Below, piece by piece: positions 59,849-64,000 of a stretch of 64,000 bases of DNA. A program made the position numbers and the translations under genes. Under the pieces are notes generated by a model. That model was not told where the DNA came from, ran no database searches, and saw only the letters and a list, made by a program, of their open reading frames with translations. Source of the stretch: Mycolicibacterium duvalii (lineage in GTDB: Bacteria > Actinomycetota > Actinomycetes > Mycobacteriales > Mycobacteriaceae); assembly GCF_010726645.1 (NCBI RefSeq), contig NZ_AP022563.1:3782001-3846000 (forward strand), in the 5' to 3' direction. Numbering within the stretch: position 1 is the stretch's first letter; every line of letters starts with the position of its first letter.

Positions 59849-60882
59849 TTGCAGTCCTTGAAGTACTCGATCATGCCCAACTGTTTGGCCCGGCCGCTGA
59901 TGGCACACATCCACGAATCGATGAGCAAGCCGTTGGCGGCGTTGAAGTCGACCGCGTTGCCGTTTCCGGTGGCGTTGGCCAGCCCGCGTAGCGCCACCGG
60001 GGCGGACTGCAGGATGTTGCGGACCATATCGTCGTTCTGGGCGAGCATGTCGGAGAGCTCGCGGACGTTGACCAGCAGGGCTTCCAGTTCGGGCCGGTCG
60101 TCGATGACCACGTCGCTCAGGGTCTGAACCAGGTTGGTGATCGCCGCCATCATGGCGTGGAAGGACGCCCGGCGCAGCACGAACTCCCCCACCAGGTCGT
60201 TGCCCTGGCGGACCATGCTCGCGATGTTGGCCTGCTGCCGGCGCAGTGTGGTGCTGACCGTTTCGGTGGTCTCCAGCAGCGCACCGAGTTGGTCGCGACG
60301 GTCGGCGATGATCGTCGACAGCGTGTGGGTGTTCTCCATGGCCTGCGGCACGATCGCCGGCAGTCCCTCCATCTGTCGGCCCAGAATGCTCAGTGTCTCG
60401 GCGAACTTGTCGGAGTCGACCTGCTCGTAGGTGGTGGTGACGTCGGTGAGGGCTTCCTGCAGGTCGTACGGGACCTCGGTGTGCGCCAGGTCGAACGTGC
60501 CTCCCTCAATCGAGCCGTCCCCTGCGGGCTGCAACGCGAGGTACCGCGAGCCCAGGATGGTGGTGACCTTGATGACGGCGCGCGAATCCTCGCCGAGCGC
60601 AACGTCGTTGCTCACCTTGAAGCTCGCCTCGACGTGATCGCCGGCCAGCGTCATGCTGGTCACCTCGCCGACCGGGATACCGGCCACGGTGACCGGGTTT
60701 CCCGGCTGTAACGCGGCGGCCTGCAGGAACTGCGCCCGGTAGTGGCGGTAACCGATGTCGGCGGCTTTCACCAGCAGCAGGGCCCCGACCAGTACCGCCA
60801 CCACGGCGACCGCGACGATGCCCAGCAGGAGCTTGTTGCGGTCTTCCAGCGGCCGCCGCCGGGCCTTCTTCGGTTCAGCCAT
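59845..60882 (-). CDS. mceC: Mce-family protein, MceC position
   Basis: A 345-residue Mce protein: a basic N-terminus, one membrane helix (about 18-40), the MCE domain (about 48-125; LQPGNPVTVAGIPVGEVTSM) and the helical needle domain (150-290). The C-terminal CAISGRAKQLGMIEYFKDC is typical. It overlaps the 3' end of mceB by 8 bp. Confidence 0.9.
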   Translation of the reverse strand: MAEPKKARRRPLEDRNKLLLGIVAVAVVAVLVGALLLVKAADIGYRHYRAQFLQAAALQPGNPVTVAGIPVGEVTSMTLAGDHVEASFKVSNDVALGEDSRAVIKVTTILGSRYLALQPAGDGSIEGGTFDLAHTEVPYDLQEALTDVTTTYEQVDSDKFAETLSILGRQMEGLPAIVPQAMENTHTLSTIIADRRDQLGALLETTETVSTTLRRQQANIASMVRQGNDLVGEFVLRRASFHAMMAAITNLVQTLSDVVIDDRPELEALLVNVRELSDMLAQNDDMVRNILQSAPVALRGLANATGNGNAVDFNAANGLLIDSWMCAISGRAKQLGMIEYFKDCK

Positions 60883-61930
60883 TTGCCAAGTTCCTGCACT
60901 TCGGTGTGTATCTGGCCTTGTTGCCGGGGGTTGCCGCGTCGACGATGATCGGTGTCACGTCGTTGAGGCCGGGAAAGAACCCGGTGGCGTTCAGGTCGCA
61001 GGCGTAGGCGGTCGCGTAGGAGCCTTCGCTGGTGATCCGCGCGAATCCCTTGAGCAGCAATGGCAGGTTGGCGCCGGTGAAGGCCAACTGCGGTTCGATG
61101 CTCACCAGGTGCTCGGCGAAGCCGGGTTCGCGCTCGACGAGTTCGTTCAACGACGGGTACACCTCGTCGGTGATCGTCGACAGCTGGGTCATCACCCGGG
61201 CCAACGACCCGGTCGATTCCACCAGGGCGGGCCGCTGCCGGTCGAAGGTCGAGACTGCCGACTGCACCTGCGTGAGAACCTGATCCAGACTGTCGTTGTA
61301 CTGGGCCATGTTGGCCATCACGGTGTTCAGGTCGGTGATCACCGTGCCCAGTTCCTCGTCGCGGCCGGCGAACGACTCGGTCAGCTGGGAGGTCTGGTTG
61401 ACCAGCGCGAAGATCGAGGCCTCGTCTCCCTGCAGCGATTGGATGACCCCCTTGGTCAGGTTGTCGGCATCGCGCGGATTGAGCAGGCTGAACAATGGTT
61501 CGTAGCCGTTGAGCAGCTTCGTCACGTCGAACGACGGGTCCGAGCGCTCGAGCGGGATCACGCTGTTCGGCGGCAGCGGGCCCGGATCGCCGGTGCGCCC
61601 CAGCGACAGTCCGAGGTACCGCTGGCCGACGATGTTCTGGTAGGTCACCGAGGCGACGGTGGTGCCCAGCACCTGTTGTTCGCGCTGCACCACGAACGAG
61701 ACCTTCGCGAGATCGCCCTGCAGCTCGATCTTCTCGACGCGCCCGACGCGTACGCCGGCCATCCGTACGTCGTCGCCCTCACGCAAGCCGAACACATCGG
61801 TGAACATCGCCGCGTAGGGGACGGTGCTGCCGGCGACGTCTCGGCGCAGCGTCACGTACACCAGCCACGTCAACGTCAGCGACACCACCATGAACAGCGA
61901 CAAACCGATCAGCGCACCGCGGTATTTCAT
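60875..61930 (-). CDS. mceB: Mce-family protein, MceB position
   Basis: A 351-residue Mce protein: N-terminal helix (about 6-28), MCE domain (about 40-125; GLREGDDVRMAGVRVGRVEKIE), then the long helical domain with QNIVGQRYLGLSLG linking the two. The C-terminal part holds two Cys (DACDL-type ACDLNATGF and KCRNL), probably paired. ATG 61930 overlaps the mceA stop (ATGA). Confidence 0.9.
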   Translation of the reverse strand: MKYRGALIGLSLFMVVSLTLTWLVYVTLRRDVAGSTVPYAAMFTDVFGLREGDDVRMAGVRVGRVEKIELQGDLAKVSFVVQREQQVLGTTVASVTYQNIVGQRYLGLSLGRTGDPGPLPPNSVIPLERSDPSFDVTKLLNGYEPLFSLLNPRDADNLTKGVIQSLQGDEASIFALVNQTSQLTESFAGRDEELGTVITDLNTVMANMAQYNDSLDQVLTQVQSAVSTFDRQRPALVESTGSLARVMTQLSTITDEVYPSLNELVEREPGFAEHLVSIEPQLAFTGANLPLLLKGFARITSEGSYATAYACDLNATGFFPGLNDVTPIIVDAATPGNKARYTPKCRNLANG

Positions 61931-63513
61931 CGAGGCTCCTCGCCGCTGGTTACGGCAGCCGACACCGTCATGCCGCGGGTCACCGGGCCGAGCAGCAGCT
62001 GGGTGGCCACCGTCGCCGGCTGCCCGGTGATGCGGCCCAGCTGATCTCGTTCGTACTGGCTGCCGACGGGACCGACGCTGCCGCCGAACGACGCCGGCGC
62101 GGCGGGCGCGGGCGCCGGCGGGCGCGGGGGCATGTGCGGAGGCTTGGGCGCCACCGGGGCGATCGGAGACAACGGCACCGGCGGTTGCGGGGTCGGGGCG
62201 AGCACGGGATTGGCGGTGCCGGGCACCGGTGGCGACGGGGGCATCCACGGTGGCAGCGGCGGATTCGGATCCGCCAGGCTGGGGTTGGGGTTCACCAGCG
62301 GCGGGCCGACGGCGACGAGGTTGCCGTTCGGGCCGATCTCGGTGCCGGCGGGCGGCGCAAGATCCTTGGGCGGCTGGTAGTTCTGCGGCAACAGCTGATC
62401 GGGCAGTTCGGGTCGGGTCGGGACCAGTGGCGCGGTGAAGCAACTCGGTCCCTTGAGCCCGGCGTACTGCGGGCAGTCGGCCCTGGTGTAGCTGTAGGTC
62501 GGGGTCAACGACAGGTTTATCCGCATGTTGCCGATGTCGTATTCGTGGATCCACACCTCGTCGAAGAACTTGTCCGACAGGCCGTTCAACTTGACGAACG
62601 CCGGCACCCAGTGGTGGGCCGTTTGGGCGAGGCTGCCGAGAACCGGGGTCAACTCCGAGGTGATCCGCACCATCCGGTCGGTGTGATTGCTCAGTGCGGT
62701 GTGGGTGGTGCCGACCGTGGTGATGCCGCCGTTGATCATCGAGGTCAGCTGTGCGTCCTGCTCGACCAACGTGCGCATCGGCGCAACTGCCTGGTGCAGC
62801 GCGTCGACGAGATCGGGTGCGGTCTGCGCGAGCCCGCGGGTCGCGTCGACGAGCGCCGACACCGTGGTCGGTCCGGGCTCGGTGGCGACGATCTTGTCGA
62901 GTTCCTCCACCATCCGGTTCAATTGCGCACCGCTGGTGAGCAATTCGGTGCGACGCCCCTCGGTGGCCGCGTTCACCGCGGCGAGGATGCCGATCGTGTG
63001 GTCCTCGCGGCCGCGCCCGGTCGCGGCGAGGATGTCGCGCAGTTTGGTGATCGTGGTCTGGAACAGCACGGTCGGCAGCTCGGTGTTCTCCGGGATGACG
63101 GCGCCGGGCGGGATCGCCGGCCCGCCGGGCGCGCCGCTGTCGACGAGCTGGACAGAGGACACCGCGAACACGTTGCTGGGCACCACCCGCGCGGTCACCC
63201 CGGCCGGGATCGATCCGGCGTATTCCCGTTTCAGGTCGATGTGCACGAAGTTCGGGTCACCGTCCACGGCGGGCGTGACATCGGTGACCGCACCGACCAG
63301 CACCCCGTGGTACTTCACGTCGGAGCGCTGCGGCAGACCGTCACCGACGTTGACCATGGCCGCGACGACGCGCACCACCGGTTCCAGCCGACCTGTCGAC
63401 TTGACCAACAGCGTCGCGGTGACCAGCGCGACGACGGCCAGCAGCGCCACCCCGCAGCCGAGCAGTTGCCGGTCGGTGGGCCCGCGCCCGTCCAGCTCGA
63501 AGGAATTCGCCAT
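61927..63513 (-). CDS. mceA: Mce-family protein, MceA position
   Basis: A 528-residue Mce protein: one membrane helix (about 18-37), the MCE domain (about 50-140; GLPQRSDVKYHGVLVGAVTDV), a helical needle domain (160-300) and a long Pro-rich C-terminal tail (about 395-480). The tail would extend outward and could contact the outer membrane or substrate. It starts directly after the yrbEB stop (TGA then ATG, no gap). Confidence 0.92.
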   Translation of the reverse strand: MANSFELDGRGPTDRQLLGCGVALLAVVALVTATLLVKSTGRLEPVVRVVAAMVNVGDGLPQRSDVKYHGVLVGAVTDVTPAVDGDPNFVHIDLKREYAGSIPAGVTARVVPSNVFAVSSVQLVDSGAPGGPAIPPGAVIPENTELPTVLFQTTITKLRDILAATGRGREDHTIGILAAVNAATEGRRTELLTSGAQLNRMVEELDKIVATEPGPTTVSALVDATRGLAQTAPDLVDALHQAVAPMRTLVEQDAQLTSMINGGITTVGTTHTALSNHTDRMVRITSELTPVLGSLAQTAHHWVPAFVKLNGLSDKFFDEVWIHEYDIGNMRINLSLTPTYSYTRADCPQYAGLKGPSCFTAPLVPTRPELPDQLLPQNYQPPKDLAPPAGTEIGPNGNLVAVGPPLVNPNPSLADPNPPLPPWMPPSPPVPGTANPVLAPTPQPPVPLSPIAPVAPKPPHMPPRPPAPAPAAPASFGGSVGPVGSQYERDQLGRITGQPATVATQLLLGPVTRGMTVSAAVTSGEEPR

Positions 63514-64000
63514 TCAGCCCCCGAACCTCGCCCCGGCGTCCACCGACCACAACGCCATCGTGAGCAGCATGTTGACCATGATCACGACGGTGATGCTGGC
63601 GCGCATGGCATGGCCGGCGGCGACACCGACCCCGACCGGACCGCCGCTGGCGTAGTAGCCGTAGTAGCACTGCACCGTCGAGGCGATCCAGACGAAGACG
63701 ATCGTCTTGAGTACCGAGTACACGATGTCCTGACCGGACAGCATCAGTGTGAAGTAGTGCAGGTAGGACCCCGTGGAGCCGCCGCTGATCACCTGCACGA
63801 CGACCTGCGTGGTCAGATAGCTGACCGCCAGGCAGACGACGTAGAGCGGGATGACCGCCACCACCGAAGCCATCAACCGCGTCGTCACCAGGTACGGGAT
63901 GGGCCGGATGCCAAGGGATTCCAGCGCGTCGATCTCCTCGGCGATGCGCATCGACCCCAACTGCGCGGTGAATCGGCAGCCGGCCTGGGTGGCGAAGGCC
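63514..64000 (-). CDS. yrbEB: YrbEB permease subunit (5' end cut by the window)
   Basis: The C-terminal 160 or so residues of a YrbE permease. The EQ-loop motif (LGSMRIAEEIDALESLGIRP) that contacts the MceG-type ATPase is present, followed by at least three membrane helices. The frame continues through 64000 without a start (upstream residues read AFATQAGCRFTAQ), so the gene is truncated here. Its place next to mceA makes it YrbEB rather than YrbEA. Confidence 0.9.
   Translation of the reverse strand, partial: AFATQAGCRFTAQLGSMRIAEEIDALESLGIRPIPYLVTTRLMASVVAVIPLYVVCLAVSYLTTQVVVQVISGGSTGSYLHYFTLMLSGQDIVYSVLKTIVFVWIASTVQCYYGYYASGGPVGVGVAAGHAMRASITVVIMVNMLLTMALWSVDAGARFGG

Overview
The window is high-GC, densely packed chromosomal DNA of a mycobacterium, most likely a fast-growing environmental Mycolicibacterium-type species. 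The evidence is an mce operon with its yrbE permease, LpqH- and LpqE-like lipoproteins, a PE-PPE-domain hydrolase, a DUF7159 protein, F420-dependent (Ddn-type) reductases, and a backbone matching the M. tuberculosis Rv0553-Rv0566c neighbourhood read in reverse (yajQ, gpsA-like gpdA1, htpX, grcC1, menJ, menG, mgtA, a DUF3592 gene, menD, bpoC, menC). There is one tRNA gene (Tyr). I saw no insertion sequence, prophage or CRISPR array.

1-9.5 kb: a small stress-type operon (CsbD-like, IF2-like coiled coil, small membrane protein) behind a SigF-type promoter; a receptor Ser/Thr kinase whose outer domain is a solute-binding protein; a Ddn-type reductase, PhoD phosphatase, DUF7159 and DUF2855 proteins, and a PE-PPE hydrolase. 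9.5-22.4 kb: a secreted PQQ-type sugar dehydrogenase; an operon joining a ferritin-like diiron protein (family name 'metal-dependent hydrolase'), a [3Fe-4S] ferredoxin and a ferredoxin reductase, divergent from a TetR gene across a perfect 18-bp palindrome; a YetF protein with a SigF-family sigma factor; MarR, lipoproteins, an acyltransferase, an EEP hydrolase and a second PQQ-type dehydrogenase. 22.4-24 kb: a ParDE toxin-antitoxin pair, tRNA-Tyr and yajQ.

24-51 kb is the conserved menaquinone/lipid block, with two accessory inserts. Between menJ and menG sits a DAB-type inorganic-carbon uptake operon, dabB-dabA-PII-like-carbonic anhydrase-like, in which each gene overlaps the next by 4 bp; it is divergent from a TerC-family gene and a winged-helix regulator. 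Between bpoC and menC sit an AbiEi/DUF559 gene flanked by two copies of a hairpin repeat, two DJ-1/PfpI genes, a potassium channel and a fused glycine/sarcosine/dimethylglycine N-methyltransferase, which would make glycine betaine.

51-64 kb: an acyl-CoA synthetase, a TetR regulator coupled to an MpaB-family (DUF2236) protein with a dyad operator, and then the minus-strand mce operon running inward from the right edge: yrbEB (partial), mceA-F, an Mce-associated protein, an MPT64/RsiV-like secreted protein and one more secreted protein.

The most notable systems are the regulated DAB operon with a carbonic-anhydrase-like protein that has lost its active-site Arg, the diiron-protein/ferredoxin/reductase operon, the kinase with a solute-binding sensor, and the betaine-synthase fusion. 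All functions are read from sequence motifs and synteny recalled from memory; no database search was possible.
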